DNA of 64,000 nt from Eleginops maclovinus (taxonomy: Eukaryota; Chordata; Actinopteri; Perciformes; Eleginopidae): assembly GCF_036324505.1 (NCBI RefSeq), contig NC_086364.1, positions 19,372,148-19,436,147 on the forward strand, in the 5' to 3' direction. The notes under the pieces are model-generated. The model ran no database searches, was not told the origin of the DNA, and saw nothing but the letters and a program-made list of their open reading frames with translations. Of the stretch, positions 1-23,290 are shown piece by piece. The position numbers and the translations under genes are program-made. Every line of letters begins with the position of its first letter. Positions within the stretch are counted from its first letter, which is position 1.

Positions 1-50
1 CCACTCTGCCTCCCTCCCTCCTCTCTTCTGCCTCTCTGCATCTTCTCTGA

Positions 51-3960
<3,910 letters not shown>

Positions 3961-5725
3961 AAAAAAAAGCAGCCCGCCCTTCCTCTTTGTCCTCCTCTTC
4001 CTCCTCCTGCTCCGCCTTCCTCCCTACCTACTTTAACACACCATAACCACAGACTGTAACCAACCGTGTGTGTGTTTGTTTGTGTGAGACTGTGTGCGTG
4101 CGTATGTGTGTGTTCATCACTTTAACACCCTGCCTGGACACCTCTACAGCTCTACACCGGCACTATGTCTTCAGCGATTTCGGATCTTGCTGCAACTGAC
4201 GGATTATCCTTCAACCACAAAATAAACTGCACCAACCACCTCCTGTTGATTTTGTTGTTTTTTTATTTCATTTATTTCTTTTTTAATCGTTTCCCTCCAT
4301 GTTCGAGGCTGTTCGGTTGTTGTTGTTGTTTTCCCCTGGCTTTCTCAACCTGTGACTTCCGTTTTTTTTTTTCCTTTTAGTCCAGAAGTGGGAGAAATGA
4401 AATTTGATTTTAATATAACACAAGCAGAGAGGAAATGGGTTACTATATATATATATCTATATATATATAATGATCTTCTAGTCTTAGATTTTGTTCTCCC
4501 AACTCACTCACCAGCTTCTTTTGTCCCTTCATATTATTTTGGGGGGTTGTTTTTAAATAAAGTTGTTTGAAGAGGCTGCTGTGCGGAGAGTTTGATGGAA
4601 GGATTTGGGGGCGAGGACTAACTGACAGAAAAATAGGAGGAAAGGGCATGATGGTCATTTATTTTCCCGATGGCGTCCATCCCGAGGCTAACTAGTTGCG
4701 CTGATGTGGTTCTTTATATTTTCTGCTCCCATCCCTTTTTAGTGCAACTAAGCAAGTATTTCCAAGTTTACACGCAAGTCTTTCTCACTTAGTTCTTGGT
4801 TGTTGGAGGAAGAATTATTTTCTTTTGTCTCTTTCTTGCAGATCTTGTATAATAAAATAAAAATCCACAGCATCTGTTTAAAAATAAATGGGGTAAAAAA
4901 AATAAGGAGGAAATTTGTCTGTATTTCATCTTGCACGTTGGCACTTAATGTCAGAGGTTTCTCAGGACTGGCAAATGTGTATTTTGGTTTTTGAGTGCCC
5001 TGCTACCTTTAAAGGAACAAACACACACATGCACGGACATTAACCCCCTTGACTTTCTTGTCCTTTTGTTTCTTCAGGGGGTTTTAATGTCTCTCATTCA
5101 TTTTCCTCTAAACACACCAACACAAGCTTTGTCATCCTGTCTTGGTTGTCGCCTCCAGGTGGTTGGTAGCAGTAACTGCGCTGTGCTTGCTAGGGAGCTG
5201 CAGACACAACAGGTTTGAGGATTTGTAGAGACAAAACCAGCATTGTAAGAAAAAAACACTTTAAGCCCTACGATTCATTTCTCTTTTGATTCTTTTAAAG
5301 CACAGATGGAATGCTCCCCTAATAGCGCATAGCTGGCTCTGTAAAGACAACATTTAAGAATTGTATATTTAAAAATATGAACGTGTAAAATTAAAGAGAA
5401 ACACACGCCTTTGTTGTTGGGTACAGAAGGAGCCAGGTGTTCATATTTCTTGTGTAGGGTTTTCTCTTTTCTTTTTTTTTGCGTTCCTGATGTACCATTG
5501 ACGATTTTCTTCTGTTACATTTGGATTTATTTTTTTCTTTTCAAAACTAACTGCATTGGTTTTGTCTTGTTAAAAAGTGCAGTACAAAGATGACCTGCAG
5601 AATCACACCTTAATTTGATCTTTTCCAGTTTAAAATCCTCAGTGTAGCAGCAGTGTACGACAACTATTCCTGTATATTGCCTTTTTGCTGGAAAATGTAT
5701 GTTGAATAAAATTTTCTATAAAAAC
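3961..5725 (+). other. usp7: usp7 3'UTR with two polyadenylation signals
   Basis: A T-rich, gene-free stretch follows the usp7 stop. AATAAA occurs at 4556-4561 and again at 5705-5710, so a short and a long 3'UTR are both plausible. A short (TA)n tract lies at 4443-4470. The true cleavage sites are inferred; only the signals are seen. Confidence 0.6.
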
Positions 5726-7847
5726 TAAATCACACCACTCTGCTGCTTTTCCACACCAGTGTTTGCTCTGAAACACTGTTAAGTGATTCAACATTTTGGG
5801 AAATGCACCTTTTGGTGTAGAGTTGGATAAGAAAATCGATATCACTCAATCTTCTCATCTTTTGCCTAGAAAGCAAATAAGCATATTTTCTCCAACTATT
5901 AATAAAACTTTCGATATTTAAAGTTTCATTAAGCCCACAATTGTAGATATCATTTTATTAGATGGCTGGGAGTCCTTATAGAACTACACGTGGCATGTTC
6001 TCATTTATTTGAGTACCATACAGCATACGGTTGTGTTTTCCATTGAGCAATAATTAGCTGGACACTGCTTAGCGTGCTGCACCAATTCCCAAGACGACAT
6101 GATTCAATTAAAACGAACACAGTTCTGCAGCTTGGCTTTGAGCTAGCTTAATGCTAAAATTAGCGCGCTAACAAGCTAATGTTTAGTACTTTGTAATTGC
6201 TCTTCAATGTAGGTTAACACTAAGAATCCATATTAATGTCCCCCTTAATGTTCTATTCATAACCTAGTAAAGGGTTTCTTTCTCAATTAAAATGTGAAAG
6301 CTTGCTCGCAGTGTTTGCTGAAATGGTGAAGGCCATGAAAGTACATTTTTTTGGGTCCATAATTTAATATACTGCGGTTTTTGTTATACACATATTTTGT
6401 AAAGCTTTATATTCTATCTAAGCATTGTTCACGTTCCCATCCGCCTTATTTGTATCCCCTTTTCCCCCCTTCAATTGTTCCGTTTTATGTTACGGCTAGC
6501 TAGCTTAATCATTAGCCTCAACAAGCCTCGGTTAACGTCAGGCCTACTTTTGCCCGTTAAAATTGAAGACGCCCTAAAATACAATGGAAAGAGGTCTATC
6601 CAGGTTAACATTTATAATAGTATTCATCAAATAGCAGGTGTATTCAAAGAATCAAATCAAGAGTGTGTGTATTGTTTCCAGTGTTGCATTGATTTGAAGC
6701 TATTGAGAAATTGAGTTTTTAATAACATCATGTTGAATTTAATTAAATATAAGCAGCCCTCAAATAATATAAAGAGAGGTGTGTCCTATTTGATTAGTAT
6801 GGTATACAATTCTGCATTGCTTCGAATAATTAAGGTGAAATGATTTTGAAGAATAAAGCTTTCCAAAGGTAAACTCCTGAATTTGATTAAAATATTCCTT
6901 AAACATTTTTAAGGTTGGCTTGAATCCAATAAAAGATGTGTCCTACTTCTCCAATGTATTGTTACATTGATTTGGAGTCCCTGGCTCAGATGCAATTTGA
7001 AATAAACACAGTGTTTGATAGATAGATTGACTTTATTGCCCACATCTGTCGAAATGTGTCTATTGCTTCTCCCAAGTACAGAAAAGGTACAAGAGTTTAT
7101 TTACAAGCCCTTCATTTAAACAACACATCGTAAGCAGAAGTTTCTGAAAAGGATTATATATTGTTTTTTACCTGCTGGAATGGGACAAACAAAACGGCTC
7201 CCAAAAAGTGCATCGGGGTCTGCTTAACCCATCTGTGCCGGACCACGTATCTAAATACTTTTTTTAATTGGTCAAACTGTTTGACTAAACACAATACATT
7301 TAGTAATTGTTTACATGGGACTATTGTCTCCTTCTATTTTAGAAAGAAATTGCTGTTCCATGTGCCCAAAAACTAAATATAGTATGAGAGGAAAATCTAT
7401 GAACATATTAAAGTTCAATATAAAAGTAATGCACAGATATACAGTGTTCATAATCATATCATAGGGTAGACATTCAACTAACACAATATAAGCACTCCTC
7501 ATCCTGATAGTTATTGCTATTGACAAAAGTGATTTGTTTGTATTTGATCTTTAACTGTCAAAGTTGTACATTAAGACATTAAACTAAAAATAAGGCTAAT
7601 TACACTAGCCAGAACTTTAAAAAGTGTGCACGTGATATGTAAGCTATGACATCACAATGACTCCCAGTCCGTTTGCTTATAAAATAATTTTGGATTTAGC
7701 TTCAGCCAATGCAATGGCTCATCCATAGAAAGGAAAAACATTGTTCTGCACCTTTTGTCTGTTCCATAAAAATGGTGCAACTGATTAGACAAAGGTAACA
7801 GGATGTTATTTATTACTTCTACGGGTCTGTTTGTGCCGTCAGGTTTG
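5726..7847. other. Intergenic, AT-rich, no gene seen
   Basis: About 2.1 kb between the usp7 3' end and the LITAF-like gene. Short open frames lack homology or splice context. Motifs built on GCTAGC/TTAGC recur near 6130-6200 and 6490-6520. A stretch near 7010-7100 with a TAGATAGATTGACTTTATTG start resembles the 3' tail of a LINE-derived repeat, but I cannot classify it. Confidence 0.5.
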
Positions 7848-8978
7848 TCATTTTTTGCAGCACTTTTTCTTGTCAACGTGCAGCACTCTGTTGCAGCGAG
7901 GGCAGGTGTGGTACGCATCCTTGAAGTTCTTAAGGAAGAAAGGAATCAGGCAGCAGCACAGGAACAACCTGCAGCACAAGCATGGAGTTAGTGTCAATTA
8001 ACTGTATGGGAACATTTGAAACAGTTTGTCTACAGAAGCCCTGAGAACCGCCCTGAGGCTCTGACTCACCCGCAGCAGATGAAGAGTAAGCACATCAGCC
8101 AGGCATATGTCCCTGCTTTGTAGGTGACATTGGTCATGACCTGCTGCTGGCAGGAGGTGCAGGTTGTCATGCCAGGGTCACGACTCAGCCGCCCGTCGAT
8201 GCTCACATACCTCCTTTTGCCATCGTCAATCCCCATCCCTCCTCCGCCGCTGTACACTAAAGCATGGAAGAGAATGTAGGTTGGATAAGGTTAAGAATTA
8301 TGTACTAGAGTGAGTTGAAAGTATTGTTTTTGATGTGCCTTTCAAGGGAATCAGGTTTGAGTTTCGGTATTTACAAAATTGTCCATTAAATATAATGGAA
8401 ATGTGTCTTTGGCACTGGCGTATAAGACAACACTCATCAGACACAACATACAGATCACACACAAATCACAACAAGTATGCATCATGAAGCCTAAAAGTGG
8501 CAGACATAATGAAAGTGCTACAGGAGGTGGATTAAATTGGATGTTACTTAAAAATATAGTGTTTCTTATAAAAGGATCTGATTGTATTAGTTCAACTGTT
8601 CTGAAGGATAATACTTCAAGTGTGAATCTATACTTCTACTGCCTGAATCTGCTTTATGGTTTTCACTTTCTTTGGTTCATTTGTTCTTGTCTTTGAGAAC
8701 ATGCGTATCGTAATTATAGTTCATGTTTACCTGGTGTGTCGTTTGAGGCGCTCTCCGGTAGATGTGTAGGGGTGAATGGAGTGTGGAGGTGATAGACCGT
8801 CACATCATCCTTACTCTGCCCTTCTACTGGGGAAAAAAATAGTAAAGAGAGGAAGACAGGAAAGACCGGTTAATTAATGAGCTATGCTGGTTGTGATGGC
8901 GATATGTGTGAGCATGGTGCGTTCAAATTCACCCGGTATGATATAGGGAGGAGGTTGTGTCTTCCCATCTCCACTCAT
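7848..8978 (-). CDS. LITAF-domain membrane protein (149 aa, four coding exons)
   Basis: LITAF-domain proteins are monotopic proteins of late endosome/lysosome membranes that bind zinc. Coding exons on the minus strand are 8978-8933, 8826-8731, 8256-8070 and 7968-7848 (46+96+187+121 nt = 149 codons plus stop), all with AG/GT borders. The start (MSGDGKTQPPPYIIP) sits six bases inside an exon whose acceptor is at 8983-8984, so a 5' non-coding exon is expected upstream. The domain has the first zinc knuckle C80-x2-C83, a hydrophobic Cys-rich membrane stretch at about 98-122 (AWLMCLLFICC then FLCCCLIPFF), and the second knuckle C132-x2-C135 (HTCPRC), ending in a basic KKKCCKK. The Pro-rich N-terminus is shorter than in LITAF or CDIP1. 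The family is firm; the exact orthologue (litaf-like versus a fish-specific paralogue) is not. Confidence 0.88.
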
Positions 8979-9077
8979 TGTGCTGAAAGAGAGAATAGAA
9001 AGAAAACAAATTCTTTAAAATGTTGCTCATTTGAATTTAAAGTGACAACACAGTACACAACAAAACGATAGGCAGTG

Positions 9078-9232
9078 GTGAGAGAAGTACTCGCATTGTG
9101 TAATAGTTCATTGTAAAATGATGTTACAAGTAAAAGTCCTGCATTGGAAATCTTACTCAAATAAAAGTCCAAACGTATCGGCATCAAAATAATGTCAGAG
9201 GAAATATTCTGCAAATGTTCAGGTTCATATTT
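9078..9232 (-). repeat. Dispersed fish repeat (AGTACTT / ACTTTTACTTGTAAC family)
   Basis: The segment starting CAGTGGTGAGAGAAGTACTC and containing TTACAAGTAAAAGTCCTGCA is the same family, inverted, as the repeat at 39490-39925, which carries GGACTTTTACTTGTAAC. It is probably a non-autonomous DNA transposon remnant. The class is inferred. Confidence 0.5.
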
Positions 9233-9410
9233 AGTATTAAGTGCCTCTACTCTGACATGTCTCCATGCTTTAATGTTCAAAAAGCTCTTCATTTTTCTCA
9301 TACTGCCTGTTCTGCAGTCCCTCTTTTCACCCTCTGTCTGAAACCAGAGCCCAGTCCGCTCTGATTGGTCAGCTGACTTCTCTGTTGTGATTGGTCAACA
9401 GAAGATAGAT
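9233..9410 (+). repeat. CCAAT-box-bearing dispersed repeat, copy 1
   Basis: First of six copies in the window of a repeat whose core reads TCTGATTGGTCAGCTGAC, then TTGTGATTGGTCAAC, preceded by GTTCAAAAAGCTCTTCATT. The other copies lie near 22950, 24955, 31475, 44020 (inverted) and 46180 (inverted). No open reading frame is shared, so it is a non-autonomous element of unknown class. Confidence 0.6.
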
Positions 9411-10712
<1,302 letters not shown>

Positions 10713-10817
10713 TCCCCCCTTAATGAGGCCTAAACAATTGTAGGGTCCACCCTTTCCAGTTGTTCTACACCTGTACAAGTCCTTCCAGTACATGTGTAGT
10801 TAGTTCATCACTCAACA

Positions 10818-10857
<40 letters not shown>
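10818..10857. repeat. Compound (CT)n(CA)n microsatellite
   Basis: A run of CT dinucleotides (10818-10843) passes directly into CA dinucleotides (to 10857). Confidence 0.95.
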
Positions 10858-10858
<1 letters not shown>

Positions 10859-11048
10859 ACAGTACATATATACTTATGTTCCCTCCTAAAGATGCCCACA
10901 CTTTCGACCCAAATGTGGGGTCCAACCTTTTTCGGTTGTTTACACTAAACTCAAAGATGACTATAAATTAACACACACCGTCCTTACGCCATTACATGGA
11001 TTGAGGTGCAGCCACAGTTCATTACCTGAGAAGATGACAGACTGTTTT

Positions 11049-11073
11049 CTCTCTCTCTCTCTCACACACACAC

Positions 11074-11164
<91 letters not shown>
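11049..11164. repeat. Compound (CT)n(CA)n microsatellite, about 116 bp
   Basis: (CT)n at 11049-11062 is followed by (CA)n to 11164 with one CCTACA interruption near 11072. It has the same order and polarity as the tract at 10818, which suggests a local duplication. Confidence 0.95.
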
Positions 11165-11165
<1 letters not shown>

Positions 11166-14074
11166 CCTGCATACACCTATGTGTTGGTGCAGGAATGCGA
11201 CCGAGCTGCATGTTTTCCTGTGTGTCACAGAACGGGGTGTGTCACTGCTGCGTCGCACAACTCTATCTAAAAAATCTGTCGATTGAGCTCATCTCAGGGA
11301 AAAAATAAACTGCTTGACATCATGCTGAATGTTTTCCTTTTTAAAAGGTGATGACTGAACTAACATGACAATTCCATATTGTGTTTCTTGTTCCTCCAAA
11401 ACTTCAACATTTTACGGATAATGCCTTTCAGTGTGAGTATTGGCAGGTGTATCTGTTTTGATAAGTGCTACAGAAACAGCTAAGAAGGAGGCGCGGATAA
11501 CTGGCAGGGTGGCTTTTTCTAGTGTTGGCTGCTTTCCACAAAGCAACTGGTGGAACATTAATTGGAAAGTTAGGGAGTGTTGGGTTAAGGTTTATCAAGT
11601 AAATAGTTGTAGTCCTTGTTTTTCATTATTGTTTGACATGCTTACTGTCTCCATGAGTGGGAAAAATGAATGATGTTAGGTGAGGAAAGTTAGGTGCATT
11701 GGAGATCCTTAGGAAAAAGAGACCTTGTTTGGATAAAATATGAATGAAAAAGTCCAATCACATCATTTGAAATGAATATATGAGCAACAATCTGCTCAAT
11801 TGAATAAGTAGGACACAGATGATGGAGCTTCTGTCATCAAGATGTCACCTAAAGCTGCTGATAGAGGTAGGGTCTGGGTGCGGTTTCTAAAAACATTCAT
11901 CTGCCACATTGCGGAGATACTTTCAAACAACAAACGGGGAAAGTTGGAGGCTGGTGATAAAACATTACAACCTCTGTGAAAGAAGAGAACAGACATGACC
12001 TCAGCTCAGACAGCATTCTCTACAGCTTCATGACTGAGGCAGGCGTGGGAGTGGATCAATGGAGGAGGAATTCGGTGCAACTGGTAAATAAGCTAATTAT
12101 AAAAGTACAACTCCAATTATCTTATGCTGATGAAAACTTAAGAAGTGTGGACACCAGATATTACACTTTTAGCTGGTAGTTTCCCAGAGAACCAATCACA
12201 GATGTTGGGTTCTCTTGTCTTTCTGATGTTACGCTGGATGATGTTTCATGTAGACAAGTTAACACCCCGAGATACAGTCTGAGTTTTAGGTGTGGCCTCA
12301 CTGTATGTTGCATCTGTGCTGGTCAAACCTGCCCCATCAGCTGCTTGGGAGGGGTTTTTCAGAAGTGGAAATTACCAAGTCAATCACTCATCAATTCAGA
12401 TAAAGACATGGAGTTAATACAGCTTGTATGATATGTCTGTTGTTTTAAGGAGCTTTTTATTATGTACCGCCTTGCCTTCAGGTGCAATGAAGTTTAGTGT
12501 TTCTGGACTGTCTCTCTTATTTTTCAGTAACTGTCAAAACTGTGCTTTAACATCCTTTGATAACCAGTCAGTAAGTCTTAAGACATTACCGTGTCATAGC
12601 ACTCATTTCAGAAAGTTCCATTCATATCTTATTGCTGTTATGTGTACCAACATTTTATATATTACAACAAAGCTAGACTTTCTATTGAGGTCTAGTCCCT
12701 GAATCTGAAAGCATCAATCAAACCAACAAGTACGGAGAACATATTTGACCCTACTCAGGTGCATCCAAATTAAAATAACTTCCTGTCTTAAAGTGTGGTC
12801 CTGCAGGCTAAACCGAAGACTATGAAACGTGTTCCCTTTCCCACACATCCCATATGAGTCTCTCAGTCTTACCTTGGCTGTGTGTTGCCGTCAGTACGCA
12901 GATTTGTGTGTGAGCTGCTGCTGATGTAGAGTCCAGACAGATTTTAGATCTAGCATGCACCTGTACCTCTTCTTTACTTCTCTTCGCACGCCCACAGCTC
13001 CGCCCACACCGACAAAGACTGACTCTGCAGCTTGAATGAGTCACTCCATGATTTAGGTGTGACTTTCAAAGGCTGTTCTGGTTGTCATTTGAAATTGTTC
13101 TTTGTGTCAAGGAGATTATTGAGGGAGTGTGTGTGTGTCACTCACTTAGGTGAGGATAACCAGTTTTCTTCGTGCTGCTTCGTTTTTCCTTCAGCAGCGA
13201 ATAATAGTTTGTGTCCTAGAATATGACCGGAAGGGCTAGGACAACTTTTAGTAGAGATATGTATGCATGTGTTGGCATAAACTTACATAATGACAATTTT
13301 CCAGAGAAAAAAAAACAATGAAATGCATTTGTGTGCATATGAGAGAAGACTGTTTACTTAATTGAATAAGATGAAGCAAGAAAATAAGAATCCTTTGAGT
13401 ACCCGAAGCAATCTGAACATGAACACAGACAAATGCACGTTATGCATAAAAAAGCACGACTTATCCTGAAGAAAAGCTAAATGGTTTTCTAGGGCAAAGG
13501 TCAGAGCTTTCTCCCTCTCAGGTGTTGAATACGGATGCTTGGTAAGTGACTTCAAACACAAACGATGAACCTTCACAAATCGCTCTAGTGTCGGTTTTAA
13601 GACAGCTGTTTGTATCCTGTGTCAAACAAAAAGTCAGCATCAGTTATTTAAACTAACATACTTATGTAGGTAATGCACATAACTTTAATCACGTACCTTT
13701 TTTAAATCACGGACGTAACGTAACTTTGGTTGTAGGTCGCTAGTGTATTTAAGCCCAAACCATGATCTTTTTTTTTCCAACGTCGTCATTTTTTTTGTTT
13801 TGAATCCACAACGTTTACCACATCTGGAAGTGTGTTGAATTACCATGCGTGTTGAGAAATTATGCCAGCGTAGCAATATGCTTGTTTTAAGAAGAATTCC
13901 CTTTCTTTCTGAGAATGATGTGAGAAAGAAGAAAACTGTGAACATTAGGAAACACCTAGCCTGGCTCTGTAGGAAGGTTGATATGTCCTTTTACTGGCAC
14001 CTGTAAAGCTGACTAGTTAACACATTATATGTTGTTTGTTTTACCTGTACAACAGATGTTTATTATCGGGGTTA
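11165..14074. other. Intergenic, no coding gene seen
   Basis: Apart from the possible LITAF-like 5' exon at 12873-13044, this stretch shows only short unsupported frames and ordinary AT-rich sequence. Confidence 0.45.
12873..13044 (-). promoter_or_regulatory. Possible 5' non-coding exon and promoter of the LITAF-like gene
   Basis: On the minus strand a strong donor (AAG|GTAAGA, GT at 12871-12872) ends a GC-richer stretch carrying two CCGCCC-type boxes near 13000. A TGAGTCA AP-1 site lies at 13037-13043. The LITAF-like coding region begins inside an internal exon, so an upstream non-coding exon is required. This is the best candidate I see, 3.9 kb away. It is inferred, with no transcript support. 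Confidence 0.3.
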
Positions 14075-15674
14075 CAGTGGGGCAAAAAAGTATTTAGTCA
14101 GCCACCCATTGTGCAAGTTCTCCCATTTAAAAAGATGAGAGATGCCTGTAATTTTCATCATAGGTACACTTCAACTATGAGAGACAGAATGGGGGAAACA
14201 ATCCAGGAAATCACATTGTAGGATTTTTAATGAATTAATTGGTAAATTCCTCGGTAAAATAAGTATTTGGTCACCTACAAACAAGCAAGATTTCTGGCTC
14301 TCACAGACCTGTAACTTCTTCTTTAAGAGGCTCCTCTGTCCTCCACTCGTTACCTGTATTAATGGCACCTTTTTGAACTCGTTATCAGTATAAAAGACAC
14401 CTGTCCACAACCTCAAACAGTCATACTCCAAACTCCACTATGGCCAAGACCAAAGAGCTGTCAAAGGAGACCAGGGACAAAATTGTAGACCTGCACCAGG
14501 CTGGGAAAACTGAATCTGCAATAGGTAAGCAGCTTGGTGTGAAGAAATCAACTGTGGGAGCAATTATTAGAAAATGGAAGACATACAAGACCACTGCTAA
14601 TCTCCCTCGATCTGGGGCTCCAAGCAAGATCTCACCCCGTGGGGTCAAAATGATCACAAGAACGGTGAGCAAAAATCCCAGAACCACACGGGGGGACCTA
14701 GTGAATGACCTGCAGAGAGCTGGGACCAAAGTAACAGAGGCTACCATCAGTAACACACTACGCCGCCAGGGACTTAAATCCTGCAGTTCCAGACGTGTCC
14801 CCCTGCTTAAGCCAGTACATGTCCAGGCCCGTCTGAAGTTTGCTAGAGGGCATTTGGATGATCCAGAAGAGGATTGGGAGAATGTCATATGGTCAGATGA
14901 AACCAAAATAGAACTTTTTGGTAAAAACTCAACTCGTCGTGTTTGGAGGAGAAAGAATGCAGAGTTGCATCCAAAGAACACCATACCTACTGTGAAGCAT
15001 GGGGGTGGAAACATCATGCTTTGGGGCTGTTTTTCTGCAAAGGGACCAGGACGACTGATCCGTGGAAAGGAAAGAATGAATGGGGCCATGTATCGTGAGA
15101 TTTTGAGTGAAAACCTCCTTCCATCAGCAAGGGCACTGAAGATGAAGCGTGGCTGGGTCTTTCAGCATGACAATGATCCCAAACACACCGCCAGGGCAAC
15201 GAAGGAGTGGCTTCGTAAGAAGCATTTCAAGGTCCTGGAGTGGCCTAGCCAGTCTCCAGATCTCAACCCCATAGAAAATCTTTGGAGGGAGTTGAAAGTC
15301 TGTGTTGCCCAGCGACAGCCCCAAAACATCACTGCTTTAGAGGAGATCTGCATGTAGGAATGGGCCAAAATACCAGCAACAGTGTGTGAAAACCTTGAAG
15401 ACTTACAGAAAACGTTTGACCTCTGTCATTGCCAACAAAGGGTATATAACAAAGTATTGAGATGAACTTTTGTTATTGACCAAATACTTATTTTCCACAA
15501 TCATTTGAAAATGAATTCATTAAAAATCCTACAATGTGATTTCTGGATTGCTTTCCTCATTCTGTCTCTCATAGTTGAGGTATACCTATGATAAAAATTA
15601 CAGGCCTCTCTCATCTTTTCAAATGGGAGAACTTGCACAATTGGTGGCTGACTAAATACTTTTTTGCCCCACTG
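14075..15674 (+). mobile_element. Tc1-like transposon, full length (1.6 kb)
   Basis: The outer ends are inverted copies: CAGTGGGGCAAAAAAGTATT at 14075 and its complement ending CCCCACTG at 15674. The inverted repeats are long (about 197 bp each, 14075-14271 and 15477-15674), and both carry a second internal copy of the AAGTATTTGGTCA-type motif, the IR/DR layout of fish Tc1 elements. A target TA precedes the left end (14073-14074). At the right end the TA (15676-15677) is separated from the element by one extra G. The element contains a transposase gene with C-terminal lesions only. Confidence 0.95.
14440..15472 (+). pseudogene. Tc1-like transposase, C-terminally broken
   Basis: The enzyme would cut and rejoin the element's ends at TA sites. 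An open frame runs from 14440 to a stop at 15355-15357 (305 codons). It has paired helix-turn-helix DNA-binding domains at about residues 1-110 ([22 protein letters not shown]-like linker [10 protein letters not shown]) and a DD34E catalytic core with D153 (WSDETK), D244 ([10 protein letters not shown]) and E279 (LNPIENLW). The TAG at 15355 replaces a codon inside the usual C-terminal sequence. The coding match resumes at once (EWAKIPATVCEN) but shifts frame within the following 20 codons, where two bases are missing near 15400. The catalytic triad is intact; only the last 35 or so residues are affected. Confidence 0.93.
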
Positions 15675-20603
<4,929 letters not shown>

Positions 20604-20729
20604 TGATCTGTTTCATTTTGAAAAGTCAGCTTTTTGAAAACCAACATGGCTCAGTTCAAAATTTTGTTTCAAAACAAAAAAACTCCTCATCTCTTCCCCG
20701 ACATGATTTGACATACAGATGATTTGCTA

Positions 20730-21365
<636 letters not shown>

Positions 21366-22949
21366 GGCCCAGAGGAGATAATGACCCAGGATTTATTTCA
21401 GACAGCTGGCAACGTGTTTGATCACATGGTTATTAAATGTTTGAGGATATTGTGGTCTTGGGCCTTGCTATTCTCAGGTATTCATATTATGAACCCTCCG
21501 TAACCCTCAGGTTTTCTGACACTGGCCTTCAAATCATACCTAGTTAAAGCAAAGACCCATGGTGAGGCGTCTTTACATTTGGGCCTACGATTGTGCAACA
21601 GAAAACCAGATTTATCACTTTTAACATAACAAAGTATACAGTGTATTGCGTTCAGGAATTTCCAAATGTATTAGTAGGCTTACTTCATGGCTGGTTACCA
21701 AAGAAAACACTAGGCTGTGTTTAAAGGTATTTGTTCGTAATTAATCCTATTGCTATTTTAGTTTGAATGTTGCTATGTTTGTATTTACATCAGTGATCAA
21801 ATTAACCCGTTTGTGTTCGAGGTGTATGATAACAAGTACATTTACGTGATCATTTATCCATTTAAATGTTGTAATACCACAGTGTAGAAATGCTTACTGT
21901 TGCATCCGAAGTTTGATGTTGGCATCAAAATAAACTTTAAGGACATAAATGGCTCATAATGCAGTTTCCCAAAAATGCATATTAAATAACAATTTTGGTT
22001 TTATCTCTACGTCTGTTCAGTGGAAGGACTCTGGGTGATGGTGAAAGTGCCTCCTGTCCTGAAATAATTCTCTATTTCTTCCAGCGAGCGCCCTTTAGTC
22101 TCTGGGATACACACGGCGGTGAACAGCAGGCAGAACACACACACCACGGTGAAGAACAGGTAGGGCACGAACAGGCTGTGATCCTCCACCAGGTGTACAA
22201 AGGCCTGCGTGAGGGCGAAGGCCGTCAACCAGCTGACGGCCACACACAGACCTGAAGCCACGCCCCTGGTGACCAGTGGCAACACCTCCGACATCAGCAG
22301 CCATGTGATCGGGCCCCATCCCATGGCGTATCCTAGGAGACAACAATAGGGTGACAAAGATGATGTCATCGTACAACAAAGGGCCAGAAAGCCGTTAGGG
22401 CTCGGCCACATCACGCTTTGCTTTGATTGGTTTCTCTTATGCTCTTCCTTTACTGAACTCAAATTATAATGGTTATCTCTTTAGTTCAGATCTTGTACGG
22501 TTGAGACCTGTTTATTTTTTGGCCGCCCAAGAAGATCGTTGATGGATCAAACCTCACTATCAAAGAGCCATTTTGCACCCTTTGTCACAAATTCAAGTTT
22601 GTCTGGAGCAGCAAAACATATATGACAGCCTATAAAGTTATATATATATCTATAGTTACATACAAAAACCTGTCTTTTTGCTATATACTCCTAGAGAAAC
22701 ATTTTCCTATTAAGAAAGGTGTGCCAACATAATTGAACAATTTGATTCAACAATGCAAAACACAAGGTTTTAATTACACAACAATCTGGGTGTTGACTTG
22801 TAACAGAAAGCTGCCCCGGAGGCATAACAGGTCACAACTTGTTGGAACACGACAAAAGGTTATTTACTACAAACAGCACGTGCTTTGTTAAATACTTAAT
22901 CACACAAAGGCCTTCAGGTTTTTCAAACGTAATGTTTAAATGTTACAAA

Positions 22950-23290
22950 GGGTTAGGACCAGTCTGCTCTGATTGGTTAGCTGACTGGCTCAGTTGTGAT
23001 TGGTCAAATGCTTAGAAATGTCCCGCCCCTTAGACTTTCACAATGTGTTGGAGCCTTAGCCAGAAGAAGTGCAAGTGTTACATAGTGATGTCACTATGTT
23101 ATGGGAGGAAACAAAGGAGTCCAATGGAGGAGTTTCAGGCAGAAAATCCCACTGGAGGGAACTTTGGGATTTAAGCCTTTGCAGACCATTAAGATGCAAA
23201 CCTATATAACGCACTACAGGAAAGGGGGAAAGCATGATAGGGCCTCTGATTCAAAGTCATGTGTTATGCAGATATTTCTGTCTGGGGATT
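22950..23290 (+). repeat. CCAAT/GC-box dispersed repeat, copy 2 (intron 7 of slc2a6-A)
   Basis: It contains TCTGATTGGTTAGCTGAC, GTGATTGGTCAAATGC and the GC box TCCCGCCCC, then ACAATGTGTTGGAGC and GTGATGTCACTATGTTA. It is only partly kept in unit B, where its last third (CACTACAGGAAAGGGGG) survives at about 29390. Confidence 0.65.

Noticed and set aside
14421..15089. 222-codon frame antisense to the Tc1 transposase
   Set aside because: It is a shadow of the conserved transposase frame on the other strand.
22095..22379. 94-codon minus-strand frames in slc2a6 last exons (also at 28986-29270)
   Set aside because: These are alternate-frame shadows of the PETKGRS exon in both copies.
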